Assembly (NCBI RefSeq): GCF_003627075.1
Contig: NZ_CP032630.1
Location: forward strand, 2,914,001-2,978,000
Length of the DNA: 64,000 bases
Direction: 5' to 3'
Origin: Protaetiibacter intestinalis
Lineage (GTDB): Bacteria; Actinomycetota; Actinomycetes; Actinomycetales; Microbacteriaceae
Position numbers and translations under genes: made by a program. Below the pieces are notes generated by a model that had not been told where the DNA came from, did not search any database, and was given only the letters and a program-made list of their open reading frames with translations. Of the stretch, positions 1-9,476 are shown piece by piece; the stretch's first letter is position 1; each line of letters opens with the position of its first letter.

Positions 1-369
1 CTGCTGGATGTCGGCGCCCGTGAGCTGGGCGATCTCGTTCACGGCGTCGGAGAAGCTCACGTCGACGCGCTTGTTCTCGCCGTCGACCTTCTCGACGCGC
101 TGGAAGCCGGCGAGGTCGACGAGCTTCGGGGACGCCGTGATGTTGAAGCGGTCGACGCTCGTCGCGAGCACGGTGCCGTTGGCGTCGACGATGCTGCCGC
201 GGGTGCCCCAGATCGTCGCGCTCGTGTAGTTGCTGCCCGCGATCGTGCTGAGCGTCTCGGCGCGCACGACCTGGATGTCGACGAGCCGCACCCCGAAGAC
301 CACGATCACGACGAAGACGGCGACGAGCGCCAGGGTGAGCCGGCGGCGGCTTCCTCGTGCGGTGATCAC
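1..369 (-). CDS. ftsI: Penicillin-binding protein FtsI, N-terminal part (partial)
   Basis: First 123 residues of a class B penicillin-binding protein; the gene continues past the left edge, so the transpeptidase domain is not visible. The GTG start gives a short basic cytoplasmic segment (VITARGSRRRLT), one transmembrane helix at about residues 12-32, then the extracellular start of the dimerisation domain with the characteristic WGTRGSIVDANG motif. FtsI makes septal peptidoglycan cross-links with FtsW. It lies 13 bp downstream of an FtsL-like gene in the minus-strand order mraZ-rsmH-ftsL-ftsI, the standard division-cluster order. Family assignment is from motif plus context; catalytic residues cannot be checked here. 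Confidence 0.9.
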   Translation of the reverse strand, partial: MITARGSRRRLTLALVAVFVVIVVFGVRLVDIQVVRAETLSTIAGSNYTSATIWGTRGSIVDANGTVLATSVDRFNITASPKLVDLAGFQRVEKVDGENKRVDVSFSDAVNEIAQLTGADIQQ

Positions 370-382
370 TGTGCTCCTGCCG

Positions 383-991
383 TCAGCGGGTCGTGGGCGA
401 CGGTAGCGTGCCCGGGGTCGACGTCACGGGAGCGACACCCGAGACCGCGCCCGCCGCCGCATCCGGGGTCGTCACGAGGGCGGCGCCGTCGTCGCCCTGC
501 TGGGCGGCCGCGATCGTCGCGGGGTCGAGCAGGGTCGAGCCGTCGGCGAGGAGCGAGTTGCCGATGAGGTTGCCGCCCGAGCCCACGATCTGGCCCTTCG
601 GCGCGGCCGAGACGCCGAGCGCCTGGCCGGTTGCGACGTCGAGGAAGACGGGGTTGCCGCTCGTGACCATGCCGAGCGCGGTGGCGTTCTGGATGAGGCT
701 CTGGGTGGAGCTCAGCTGCTCGAGGTCCTCCTGGGCGGCGTGCTGCTCGCGGAGCAGGTTGCGCTTCTCGGTCTGCAGCGCCGAGATCTGGTACGCGCCG
801 TCGGCGAGCACGATGCTCATGAGCAGCTGGGCCAGCAGGATCGCACCGATGCCGCCCACCGCGACGAGCGCCGCGTAGATGCGCGGCCGCGCACGGCGCT
901 GGGCCCGGGTGGGGGCGATGTCGAGGTGCCGGCGCGGCGCCTCCCGGGGGGCGGATGCCGGCTGCAGCACGGCCTCGGCGACGGCGCTCAT
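383..991 (-). CDS. FtsL-like division protein
   Basis: 202 residues with about 45 cytoplasmic residues rich in Arg and Pro, one transmembrane helix (about 47-68, [20 protein letters not shown]), and an extracellular coiled-coil stretch ([20 protein letters not shown]) followed by a low-complexity Ala/Gly/Thr tail. Position between rsmH and ftsI, size and topology are those of actinobacterial FtsL, which joins FtsB and FtsQ at the septum and activates FtsW/FtsI. The ATG overlaps the rsmH stop by four bases (ATGA), indicating translational coupling. FtsL proteins are too variable for identification by sequence alone, so the call rests on topology and position. Confidence 0.8.
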   Translation of the reverse strand: MSAVAEAVLQPASAPREAPRRHLDIAPTRAQRRARPRIYAALVAVGGIGAILLAQLLMSIVLADGAYQISALQTEKRNLLREQHAAQEDLEQLSSTQSLIQNATALGMVTSGNPVFLDVATGQALGVSAAPKGQIVGSGGNLIGNSLLADGSTLLDPATIAAAQQGDDGAALVTTPDAAAGAVSGVAPVTSTPGTLPSPTTR

Positions 992-1938
992 GCGGCCTCC
1001 CTGATCCTCTCCGCGGCACGCAGCCGCACGGGCGTCGCCCGCGGGTTGCGGGCGCGCTCCTCGTCGTCGGCGAGCTCCGCCCCGCGCACCAGCAGGCGCA
1101 GCTCGGGGGCGTGCTCGGGCAGTTCCACCGGCAGCCCGCGCGGGGCGGTCGAGGTCGACCTGGTCTGCAGTTCGCGCTTCACGATGCGGTCCTCGAGGGA
1201 CTGGTAGGCGAGCACGACGATGCGGCCGCCTACCTCGAGGGCGTCGAGCGCGGCCGGGATCGCCCGCTCGAGCACGGCGAGCTCCTGGTTGACCTCGATG
1301 CGCAGCGCCTGGAAGACGCGCTTGGACTGGTGACCGGCGCGGCGGGCGGCCGCGGGGGTCGCGGCGTCGATGATCGCCACGAGCCGTGCCGAGGTCTCGA
1401 TGGGGGCGCTCCGGCGCTCCTCCACGATGCGGCGCGCGTAGCGCGGGGCGAGCTTCTCGTCGCCGTACTCCCAGAAGATGCGGCGCAGCTCGGCCTCGTC
1501 GTACTCGGCGAGCACGCGTGCGGCGGTCAGCTCGGCCGTGTCGTCCATCCGCATGTCGAGCGGCGCGTCCTGCGCGTAGGAGAAGCCGCGCTCGGCCTGG
1601 TCCAGCTGCATCGAGGAGACGCCGAGGTCGAACAGGATGCCGGCGACGCGCGCGATGCCGAGCCCCTCGAGCGCCTCGTCGAGCCGGTCGTACACGGTGT
1701 GCACGAGGTGCACGCGGTCGCCGAACCGGGCGAGGCGCTCCCCCGCGAGGGCGAGGGCGTGACGGTCGCGGTCGAGACCGACGAGCTGGATGCGCTCGAA
1801 GCGCTCGAGCAGCGCCTCGGAGTGACCGCCGAGCCCGAGCGTCGCGTCGACGACGACGGCGCCCGGCGCCTCGAGCGCGGGCGCGAGCAGCTCGATGCAG
1901 CGCTCGAGCAGGACGGGGACGTGGAGCTGATCTGCCAT
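988..1938 (-). CDS. rsmH: 16S rRNA (cytosine1402-N4)-methyltransferase RsmH
   Basis: 316 residues, normal length for RsmH/MraW, which N4-methylates C1402 in the decoding centre of 16S rRNA using SAM. Visible family marks are the N-terminal HVPVLLERC motif, the SAM-binding loop [15 protein letters not shown] at about 29-43, [11 protein letters not shown] in the middle, and the C-terminal [10 protein letters not shown] motif. The ATG at 1938 follows a 99 bp gap after mraZ; downstream it overlaps the FtsL-like gene. Gene order mraZ-rsmH-ftsL-ftsI supports the call. Confidence 0.96.
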   Translation of the reverse strand: MADQLHVPVLLERCIELLAPALEAPGAVVVDATLGLGGHSEALLERFERIQLVGLDRDRHALALAGERLARFGDRVHLVHTVYDRLDEALEGLGIARVAGILFDLGVSSMQLDQAERGFSYAQDAPLDMRMDDTAELTAARVLAEYDEAELRRIFWEYGDEKLAPRYARRIVEERRSAPIETSARLVAIIDAATPAAARRAGHQSKRVFQALRIEVNQELAVLERAIPAALDALEVGGRIVVLAYQSLEDRIVKRELQTRSTSTAPRGLPVELPEHAPELRLLVRGAELADDEERARNPRATPVRLRAAERIREAA

Positions 1939-2037
1939 GGCGGTGGGGCCGGTCCCCCGGATCCGATCCCCATCCGCTGCGACCTGGCACCGGGGAAGGT
2001 GTGCCAGGGAGCGCGGCTGAGGGTCGCATCCGAGGGA

Positions 2038-2469
2038 TCAGAAGATGCCCGCGATCACCTCCTCGTCGGTGTCGGCGAAGTCGGCCTCGGCCTGCGCGTA
2101 GTACTCGTTCCAGGCGGCGGTGTCCCAGATCTCGGCGCGGTTGCCCGCCCCGATGACGGTGAGCTCGCGGTCGAGGCCGGCGTAGTCGCGCAGCATCGGC
2201 GGGATCGTCACGCGGTGCTGCTTGTCGGGGACCTCCTCGGATGCCCCGCTCAGGAACATGCGGAGGAAGTCGCGCCCCTTCTTGCCGGTCACGGACGCCT
2301 GCCGGGCGCGCTCGTGGAGGGCCTCGAACTCACGACGGCTGAAGAGGTAGACGCAGTGCTCCTGGCCGCGGGTCATGAAGACGCCGCCCTCGAAGTCCCC
2401 CATGAACTTCGCCGGGAGGATGATGCGCCCCTTCTCGTCGAGCTTGGGGACGAACGTGCCGAGCAGCAT
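2038..2469 (-). CDS. mraZ: Transcriptional regulator MraZ
   Basis: 143 residues with two AbrB/SpoVT-type DNA-binding halves, each carrying the swapped-hairpin motif: DEKGRIILP at about 11-19 and KQHRVTIPP at about 84-92. MraZ is the first gene of the division cluster and binds repeats in its own promoter. I start at the ATG at 2469 ([15 protein letters not shown]), the canonical N-terminus, preceded by an AGGGGGAGG ribosome-binding site; a longer reading from 2532 would run through the operator repeats and is not credible. Confidence 0.95.
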   Translation of the reverse strand: MLLGTFVPKLDEKGRIILPAKFMGDFEGGVFMTRGQEHCVYLFSRREFEALHERARQASVTGKKGRDFLRMFLSGASEEVPDKQHRVTIPPMLRDYAGLDRELTVIGAGNRAEIWDTAAWNEYYAQAEADFADTDEEVIAGIF

Positions 2470-2503
2470 GTCCTCCCCCTTCGCTCCGGCCGGATCCAGG
2501 TTT

Positions 2504-2529
2504 CTCCACTTTACTCCACCAATCACCAC
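2504..2529 (-). promoter_or_regulatory. MraZ operator: three GTGGNG repeats at 10 bp spacing
   Basis: Read on the minus strand, GTGGTG, GTGGAG and GTGGAG start exactly 10 bp apart (plus-strand complements at 2524-2529, 2514-2519 and 2504-2509), ending 35 bp before the mraZ ATG. Phased G-rich hexamers of this kind are the known MraZ binding arrangement in other bacteria. Autoregulation is therefore inferred. Confidence 0.8.
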
Positions 2530-2601
2530 CAAACAAGCAAAACGACCACAGATTTATCACATGTCGCGAGATGAGCCCAATGAATATCAGGGCAGAAGGC
2601 G

Positions 2602-2617
2602 GTGGAGGAGTGTGGAG
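2602..2617 (+). promoter_or_regulatory. Second, oppositely oriented pair of GTGGAG repeats
   Basis: GTGGAG occurs at 2602-2607 and 2612-2617 on the plus strand, again exactly 10 bp apart and matching the hexamer in the mraZ operator, but inverted and about 75 bp further upstream. It may be an auxiliary MraZ site allowing looping, or may control another transcript. Confidence 0.45.
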
Positions 2618-2651
2618 GGAAAATCCACGCGCCGCCCAGAATCCGGGCATG

Positions 2652-2675
2652 AAAAAAGCCGGCCCGAAGGCCGGC
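2652..2675 (-). terminator. Rho-independent terminator
   Basis: On the minus strand a perfect 7 bp stem GCCGGCC with a TTCG tetraloop is followed by six T residues. It lies 43 bp after the stop of the DUF3040 gene and insulates it from the mraZ promoter. Confidence 0.92.
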
Positions 2676-2718
2676 TCATCAGCGGGAGCTCAGAGGCGCG
2701 TCAGCCGCCCCGCGGGGA

Positions 2719-3015
2719 TCAGTGCCGATCGCGGGGCGCGGAGGGCACCGTGAACCGCAGCGGCGGCGCCGCCACGAGCATGACGCCCGCGAACATGACG
2801 GCGAAGCCGGCGATGCCGACGAGGGGCTGGTGCACGACCACCCCGAGCACGAGGAGGCTGAGCCCCACGAGGAGGCCGAGGGCGGCGAGCACGATGGCCG
2901 TCGCGTTGGCACGGCCCCGACGGGCACCGACGGTCGTGACGTCGTCGGCCTCGCTGTGATAGAGGTTGCGCTCCATCTCGTCGAGGAGTCGCTGCTCCTG
3001 TTCCGAAAGCGGCAT
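2719..3015 (-). CDS. DUF3040 family small membrane protein
   Basis: 98 residues. The N-terminus MPLSEQEQRLLDEMERNLY is the hallmark of the DUF3040 family, common beside the division cluster in Actinobacteria. Two hydrophobic helices follow (about 44-64 and 69-88), separated by a short turn, with a polar tail. The start at 3015 has an AAGGAG site six bases upstream; the earlier in-frame ATG (3033) adds only a spurious segment. Function unknown; localisation in the membrane is inferred. Monocistronic, ending at a strong terminator. Confidence 0.88.
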   Translation of the reverse strand: MPLSEQEQRLLDEMERNLYHSEADDVTTVGARRGRANATAIVLAALGLLVGLSLLVLGVVVHQPLVGIAGFAVMFAGVMLVAAPPLRFTVPSAPRDRH

Positions 3016-3086
3016 GTCGTGCTCCTTCAGCATCCGGCACGCAGTCGTCAGGGCCGGTGAGTCGATTGTAGGCGCGCGGGCCTGGC

Positions 3087-3092
3087 TAGGCT
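3087..3092 (+). promoter_or_regulatory. -10 element TAGGCT, leaderless start of the prenyl synthase
   Basis: TAGGCT ends six bases before the GTG start at 3099, so transcription would begin at or next to the start codon. Confidence 0.55.
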
Positions 3093-3098
3093 AGGGAG

Positions 3099-4229
3099 GT
3101 GGCTGGGAGTACGCGGTTAGTCGACCGGGTGGCAGCTCGGATCGACGACGCACTCGACGTCCACGCGACCGAGCTCGCCTCGATCTCGCCCGACCTCGAG
3201 CCCTTCGTCGCCCGCGCGCGCGAGCTGCTCGCCGGCGGCAAGCGGTTCCGCGCCCTGTTCTGCTACTGGGGATGGCGCTCGGTCGCGGCGATCGCCGAGA
3301 GCGGCGACCCGCTGCCCAAGCTCGAGGGGCCCGACCTCGACGCGGAGCTCCCCGCCGTCATCTCGGTGGCCGCGGCGCTCGAGCTGTTCCACGCCGCGGC
3401 GCTCGTGCACGACGACATCATCGACAGCTCCGACCTGCGTCGTGGCCGGCCCTCCGCGCACCGCGCCTTCGAGGCCCTGCACCGCGAGGAGGGCTGGGAC
3501 GGCGACCCCGCGGACTTCGGGGCGGCATCCGCGATCCTGCTCGGCGACCTGCTGCTCGGCTGGAGCGACCAGCTCTTCGAGGAGGGCCTCGCCCGCATCG
3601 CGGACCGCGAGGCCGCCGCGGCCGCCCGCGCCGAGTTCACGCGGATGCGCACCGAGGTCACGGTCGGCCAGTACCTCGACGTGCTCGAGGAGGACTCCTG
3701 GCGTTCGCGGCCGGACGGCGAGGCGCTCCCCCGTGCCCACAAGGTGATCGTCTACAAGTCGGCCAAATACAGCGTCGAGGCGCCGCTCGCGATCGGAGGC
3801 GCCCTCGCGGGAGGCTCGCTCGCCCAGCTCACGGCGCTGCGCGCGTTCGGGCTGCCGCTCGGCGTCGCGTTCCAGCTGCGCGACGACATGCTCGGCGTCT
3901 TCGGCGACCCGGCCGTCACGGGCAAACCCTCCGGCGACGATCTGCGCGAGGGCAAGCGCACGGTGCTCATCGGCCTGGCCCGTCAGAAGATGCCGCCCAC
4001 CGCGGTGCGGGTGCTCGACGAGCTGCTCGGGGATCCGGGGCTCGACGAGGCGCAGGTGCGGATGCTGCAGAACACCGTGCGCGACTCCGGCGCCGCCGAT
4101 CAGGTGGAGCGGATCATCGCCCACAACGTGCGGGTCGCGCGCGAGGCGCTCGCGGATGCCCCCCTCGGCGGCGCGGCCACCTCGGCTCTCGCGGACCTCG
4201 CCGAGCGGGTCACCCGCCGCGACGCCTGA
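3099..4229 (+). CDS. idsA: Polyprenyl (geranylgeranyl-type) diphosphate synthase
   Basis: 376 residues, trans-isoprenyl diphosphate synthase fold. The first Asp-rich motif is HDDIID at about 104-109 followed by RRGRPSAHR; the second is RDDMLGVFGD at about 260-269 with TGKPSGDDLREGKRT after it, as in actinobacterial IdsA enzymes that make C15-C20 chains from IPP and allylic diphosphates. The GTG start at 3099 is preceded by a -10 element rather than by a clear ribosome-binding site. In Mycobacterium the homologue idsA2 also sits next to Rv2175c and pknL, which matches the next genes here. Exact chain length cannot be read from the sequence. Confidence 0.9.
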   Translation: MAGSTRLVDRVAARIDDALDVHATELASISPDLEPFVARARELLAGGKRFRALFCYWGWRSVAAIAESGDPLPKLEGPDLDAELPAVISVAAALELFHAAALVHDDIIDSSDLRRGRPSAHRAFEALHREEGWDGDPADFGAASAILLGDLLLGWSDQLFEEGLARIADREAAAAARAEFTRMRTEVTVGQYLDVLEEDSWRSRPDGEALPRAHKVIVYKSAKYSVEAPLAIGGALAGGSLAQLTALRAFGLPLGVAFQLRDDMLGVFGDPAVTGKPSGDDLREGKRTVLIGLARQKMPPTAVRVLDELLGDPGLDEAQVRMLQNTVRDSGAADQVERIIAHNVRVAREALADAPLGGAATSALADLAERVTRRDA

Positions 4230-4239
4230 GCGAGGGCCT

Positions 4240-4575
4240 TCAGAAGGCGAGGGCCTGCGCGATGCGCCGCACCTCGGACTTGCGCCCCGCGCGCAGCGCG
4301 GCGATGGGGGCGACGCCCAGGCTGTCCTCCTCCTCGAGGAGCCAGTGCATCGCCTCCTCGTCGCTGTAGCCGCTGTCGGCGAGCAGCATGAGGGTGCCGC
4401 GCAGTTCGTGCAGCGGCTCGCCCGCCTCGATGAAGTCGGCGGGCACCTGGAGCACCCCGTCGACGCGGATCGCGAGCAGGTGGCGATCCTCGATGAGACG
4501 ACGCACGCGCCCCTGCGGAAGGCCGAGCGCCTCGACGAGGTCCGGGATGGTGAGCCACGCGGTGGGTTCGGTCAC
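4240..4575 (-). CDS. Rv2175c-type DNA-binding protein
   Basis: 111 residues from the GTG at 4575 (VTEPTAWLTIPDLVEALGL). An N-terminal winged helix-turn-helix (TIPDLVEALGLPQGRVRRLI) is followed by a helical C-terminal domain (DEEAMHWLLEEEDSLG) as in Mycobacterium tuberculosis Rv2175c. That protein binds DNA and is phosphorylated by its neighbour kinase PknL; a PknL-like kinase lies 1.6 kb away here, so the same kinase-substrate relation is inferred. Convergent with the prenyl synthase, with 10 bp between stops. Confidence 0.85.
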   Translation of the reverse strand: MTEPTAWLTIPDLVEALGLPQGRVRRLIEDRHLLAIRVDGVLQVPADFIEAGEPLHELRGTLMLLADSGYSDEEAMHWLLEEEDSLGVAPIAALRAGRKSEVRRIAQALAF

Positions 4576-4620
4576 GTTCCTAGCGTGCCATGTCGCGACG
4601 GGGGCGACGGCGCAAGTCAA

Positions 4621-4693
4621 ATGTTACGAACATGTAAACTCACATAACATCAGCCACGCTAATTGACACTGTTAATCATCTGTGACACGTTAT
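4621..4693 (+). promoter_or_regulatory. AT-rich control region of the LysM gene
   Basis: A notably AT-rich stretch in GC-rich surroundings. It holds an inverted repeat ATGTT-ACG-AACAT (4621-4633), a related ATGTAAA, and a good -35 hexamer TTGACA at 4663-4668; a matching -10 is weak (CGTTAT at 4688-4693). Binding by a wall-stress regulator such as MtrA is possible but unproven. Confidence 0.4.
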
Positions 4694-4741
4694 CCCCCGA
4701 GGCACCACGCCCCCGAGGCCGGAGGGGAAGGCAGGTCAGGG

Positions 4742-6088
4742 ATGTACGACACCGATGAGGCGACCGATCGGGCACGCACCGTGTTCGCGGGTCTCACCCC
4801 CACGGCGCTCCCCGCGGCACGCGTCCCGGCACGGCCCGCCCGCGAGCTCCCCGTGGGCTCCGCCCTCGGCAAGGGCATGATGGCGACCGTGCCGATCCTG
4901 CTCGCCGGCACGCTGACCGTCACGGGCGCCGTCGCCCCGGTGAACGCGACCCCCGCCGCCGAGCGCAAGCCGGCGAAGCCCAAGACCACGCTCGGCAGCA
5001 CGGTGCGCGCCGCCGTCGCGGCCGCGACGTCCACCGTCAAGACCCAGGCGGCATCCGCCACCCCCACCACCTACACCGTCAAGGCGGGCGACACCGTCTC
5101 GTCGATCGCGGGACGCTACGGCCTCGCCACGGCGAGCGTGCTCGCCCTCAACGGCCTCGGCTGGAAGTCGCTCATCTTCCCCGGTCAGGTGCTCAAGCTC
5201 ACGAGCGGCTCCGTCGCGCCCACCGCATCCACGGCCCCCGTCGCCACGACCGGCGGGCGCTACACGATCCAGAAGGGCGACACGATCAGCCGCATCGCGG
5301 CGCGTTTCGGCGTCTCGACCCAGTCGGTGCTCACCGCGAACGGCCTCAGCTGGTCGAGCATCATCTACCCCGGGCAGACGATCGCGATCCCCGGGGCGAC
5401 CCTCGCGGCCGAGAACGTCTCCTCGGTGACGCCCACCACCGGCGTCGACGAGTCGGGCGACCCCGCCTCCACCCCGGTCGTCTCGACGCCCGCACCCGTG
5501 CTCACGACGAGCTACCTCATCAAGTCGGGCGACACGATCTCCTCGATCGCCAAGAAGTTCGGCGTCGGCATCCAGTCCATCCTCGACGCCAACGGGCTGG
5601 GCTGGTCGAGCATCATCTACGCCGGCCGCAGCCTGACCATCCCCGGCGTCAACGTCGTGCAGGACGGCAGCACGGTCACCCCGCTGAGCTCCGAGATGGC
5701 CGCCAACGCCCGCATCATCGTGCAGATCGGACGCGAGCTCGGGGTGCCCGACCGCGGCATCGTGATCGCCCTCGCCGCGGCGATGCAGGAGTCGAGCCTG
5801 CGCAACATCGACTACGGCGACCGCGACTCGCTCGGCCTTTTCCAGCAGCGTCCGAGCACGGGCTGGGGCACGCGCGAGCAGATCCTCAACGCCCCGCACG
5901 CGGCACGGCTCTTCTACGGCGGCCCGTCGAACCCCAACGCGGGCGTCACCCGCGGCCTGCTCGACATCCCCGGCTGGCAGTCGATGAGCCTCACCCAGGC
6001 CGCCCAGGCGGTGCAGATCTCGGCGTACCCGAACGCGTACGCGAAGTGGGAGACGAGCGCGACCGCATGGCTGGCTCAACTGGGCTGA
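4742..6088 (+). CDS. Secreted/membrane-anchored LysM protein with lytic-transglycosylase-like C-terminus
   Basis: 448 residues. After about 40 residues there is one hydrophobic helix (about 44-68, MMATVPILLAGTLTVTGAV), probably an anchor or signal. Three LysM peptidoglycan-binding repeats follow, each with YTxKxGDTxSxIAxRFG and a WSSIIYPGQ-like end (about 112-156, 175-219 and 258-302). The C-terminal 110 residues contain IALAAAMQESSLRNIDYGDRDSLGLFQQRP, where the Glu after MQ is the likely catalytic acid of a transglycosylase-like fold. I start at the ATG at 4742; the GTG 60 bases earlier is less likely. It lies between an Rv2175c-like gene and a PASTA kinase, a position that suggests wall sensing or remodelling. 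Confidence 0.85.
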   Translation: MYDTDEATDRARTVFAGLTPTALPAARVPARPARELPVGSALGKGMMATVPILLAGTLTVTGAVAPVNATPAAERKPAKPKTTLGSTVRAAVAAATSTVKTQAASATPTTYTVKAGDTVSSIAGRYGLATASVLALNGLGWKSLIFPGQVLKLTSGSVAPTASTAPVATTGGRYTIQKGDTISRIAARFGVSTQSVLTANGLSWSSIIYPGQTIAIPGATLAAENVSSVTPTTGVDESGDPASTPVVSTPAPVLTTSYLIKSGDTISSIAKKFGVGIQSILDANGLGWSSIIYAGRSLTIPGVNVVQDGSTVTPLSSEMAANARIIVQIGRELGVPDRGIVIALAAAMQESSLRNIDYGDRDSLGLFQQRPSTGWGTREQILNAPHAARLFYGGPSNPNAGVTRGLLDIPGWQSMSLTQAAQAVQISAYPNAYAKWETSATAWLAQLG

Positions 6089-6159
6089 CGGAGCCGCTCG
6101 CCACGGTTCCCCTGGCGCCGCACCCCGTGTGGCATCCGGATGCGGACGACGGGCCCTCC

Positions 6160-6165
6160 TACACT
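6160..6165 (+). promoter_or_regulatory. -10 element TACACT, leaderless start of the kinase
   Basis: TACACT lies six bases before the GTG at 6172, supporting both a leaderless transcript and this start choice. Confidence 0.5.
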
Positions 6166-6171
6166 CGAGAG

Positions 6172-8133
<1,962 letters not shown>

Positions 8134-8175
8134 CCTCACGCCGCTAGCATGGGGCCACCCGAGCTCTGGAGTCCC

Positions 8176-9387
8176 ATGTTCCGCGCCCTCCTCCGCACGT
8201 CCCTGCTCGCCCTCGTGGCGTCCGCCCTCGTCATCGCTCCGGCCCAGACCCCGCGCGCATCCGCCGCGGAGGGCGAGCTCAGCCTGACCCTCTGGGTCGT
8301 CGTGCAGGGAGGCGCCGTCCCACCCAGCAGCTTCACGGTGACGGCTGTCGGCCCGACGACGGTCGGCGGCCCCGCCACCACCCCCGATGCCACCCTGCAG
8401 ACCGTGCCCGAGGGCGACTACACGCTCTCACTGCTCGGCACAGGACCCGCGCAGTACGGTTTCGTGCAGCTCGGGAACTGGGCGTGCAACGACGGCCCCA
8501 CGTCGCTGCCCGTCGTCGCCGATGTCGTGAGCCTCGTCGAGGAGACCTCCGTCACGTGCACGGCGACCGTCCGGCAGTCGTCGGGGGCGATCACGATCAG
8601 CGCGTCCGTCGACGACCCCGGCTCGGTGTACATCGGCGGATCGACCAAGACCTTCTCGGGGCGCTACGACTGCGGGGGTGGATACACGGGGACCTTCTCC
8701 ACCTTGACCACCGCCGCGCCCGTGACGGTCACGGGGATCGCGAGCGGCAGGACGTGCGCGGTCGTCGCGAATCGACCGAGTGGCTCGCTGCTCACCACCC
8801 TCGGCGACGTCGAATGGGGGGACCCGGTCGTGCCCATCCCGGTGGTCGTGACCGACCAGGGCACCTCGGCGTTGCCGATCGTCTACCGTCCCCTCGCCGT
8901 CGACACCGTCGAGGTCTCAGGCGTCGTCGACGGCCCCGGTGGCTACACGGGTGGCACGGGACGGGCCTTCCCGATCGCGTTCACGTGCGCCGACGTCTCG
9001 GGGACGACGATGTCCGGCACCGCCTCTCTCGACCTCACCGGCCCGCTCGCCCTGCGCCTGCCCGAAGGCTCCACCTGCACGCTCAGCGCCACGGCGAGCT
9101 ACCTCGCGGGGGACTTCGACGCGAGCAGCTACGTCTGGACGGCGGCGGCGCAGGTCTCCCCCGCCACGTTCGCGGTCCCCGAGACGGGCGGGGTCGAGGT
9201 CGCGTTCCGCTACGCGGAGCTGCCGGCCGACGACCCCGATCCCGAGACGGATGCCGGACCCGCGGCCGCACCCGCGCTCGCCGACTCCGGTGCCGCCGAG
9301 ACGATCACCGCGGGATGGCTCGGCGCGCTCGCCCTCGTCGCCGGACTGCTCCTGCTGGTCGCCACGAGGCACGGCAGCCGCGCCTGA
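8176..9387 (+). CDS. Secreted surface protein with DUF5979-like repeats and a degenerate sorting signal
   Basis: 403 residues. A signal peptide (about 1-32, ending RASAAEG) is followed by beta-rich extracellular segments; two look like DUF5979-type repeats (around GSVYIGGSTKTFSGRYDC and GGYTGGTGRAFPIAFTC), each with a spaced Cys. The C-terminus has LADSGAAETITAGWLG, a hydrophobic helix and a basic tail (RHGSRA), the layout of a sortase substrate but with LADSG where LPXTG or LAXTG is normal. The ATG at 8176 has CTGGAG upstream and is preferred to the one at 8149. Role unknown, perhaps adhesion. Confidence 0.8.
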   Translation: MFRALLRTSLLALVASALVIAPAQTPRASAAEGELSLTLWVVVQGGAVPPSSFTVTAVGPTTVGGPATTPDATLQTVPEGDYTLSLLGTGPAQYGFVQLGNWACNDGPTSLPVVADVVSLVEETSVTCTATVRQSSGAITISASVDDPGSVYIGGSTKTFSGRYDCGGGYTGTFSTLTTAAPVTVTGIASGRTCAVVANRPSGSLLTTLGDVEWGDPVVPIPVVVTDQGTSALPIVYRPLAVDTVEVSGVVDGPGGYTGGTGRAFPIAFTCADVSGTTMSGTASLDLTGPLALRLPEGSTCTLSATASYLAGDFDASSYVWTAAAQVSPATFAVPETGGVEVAFRYAELPADDPDPETDAGPAAAPALADSGAAETITAGWLGALALVAGLLLLVATRHGSRA

Positions 9388-9397
9388 GCCTCGTGGA

Positions 9398-9476
9398 GGC
9401 GCTCACCTCGCGGTGAGCTCCTCCGCACTGCGTCGCCCGCTCGCGGGGGCGCTCACCTCGCGGTGAGCTCCTCCGC
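9398..9476. repeat. 29 bp direct repeat of the aroG 3' end with hairpins
   Basis: A 29 bp segment at 9398-9426 is repeated exactly at 9448-9476 (50 bp period). Each copy contains the hairpin CTCACC-TCGC-GGTGAG and the last codons of aroG, so the intergenic copy is a vestigial second gene end. The twin hairpins lie between convergent genes and may act as a bidirectional terminator. Confidence 0.9.

Noticed and set aside
4576..4741. Possible c-di-AMP (ydaO) riboswitch before the LysM gene
   Set aside because: Such genes often have one in Actinobacteria, but the gap is only 166 bp and the conserved ydaO motifs are not visible; it is AT-rich promoter-like DNA.
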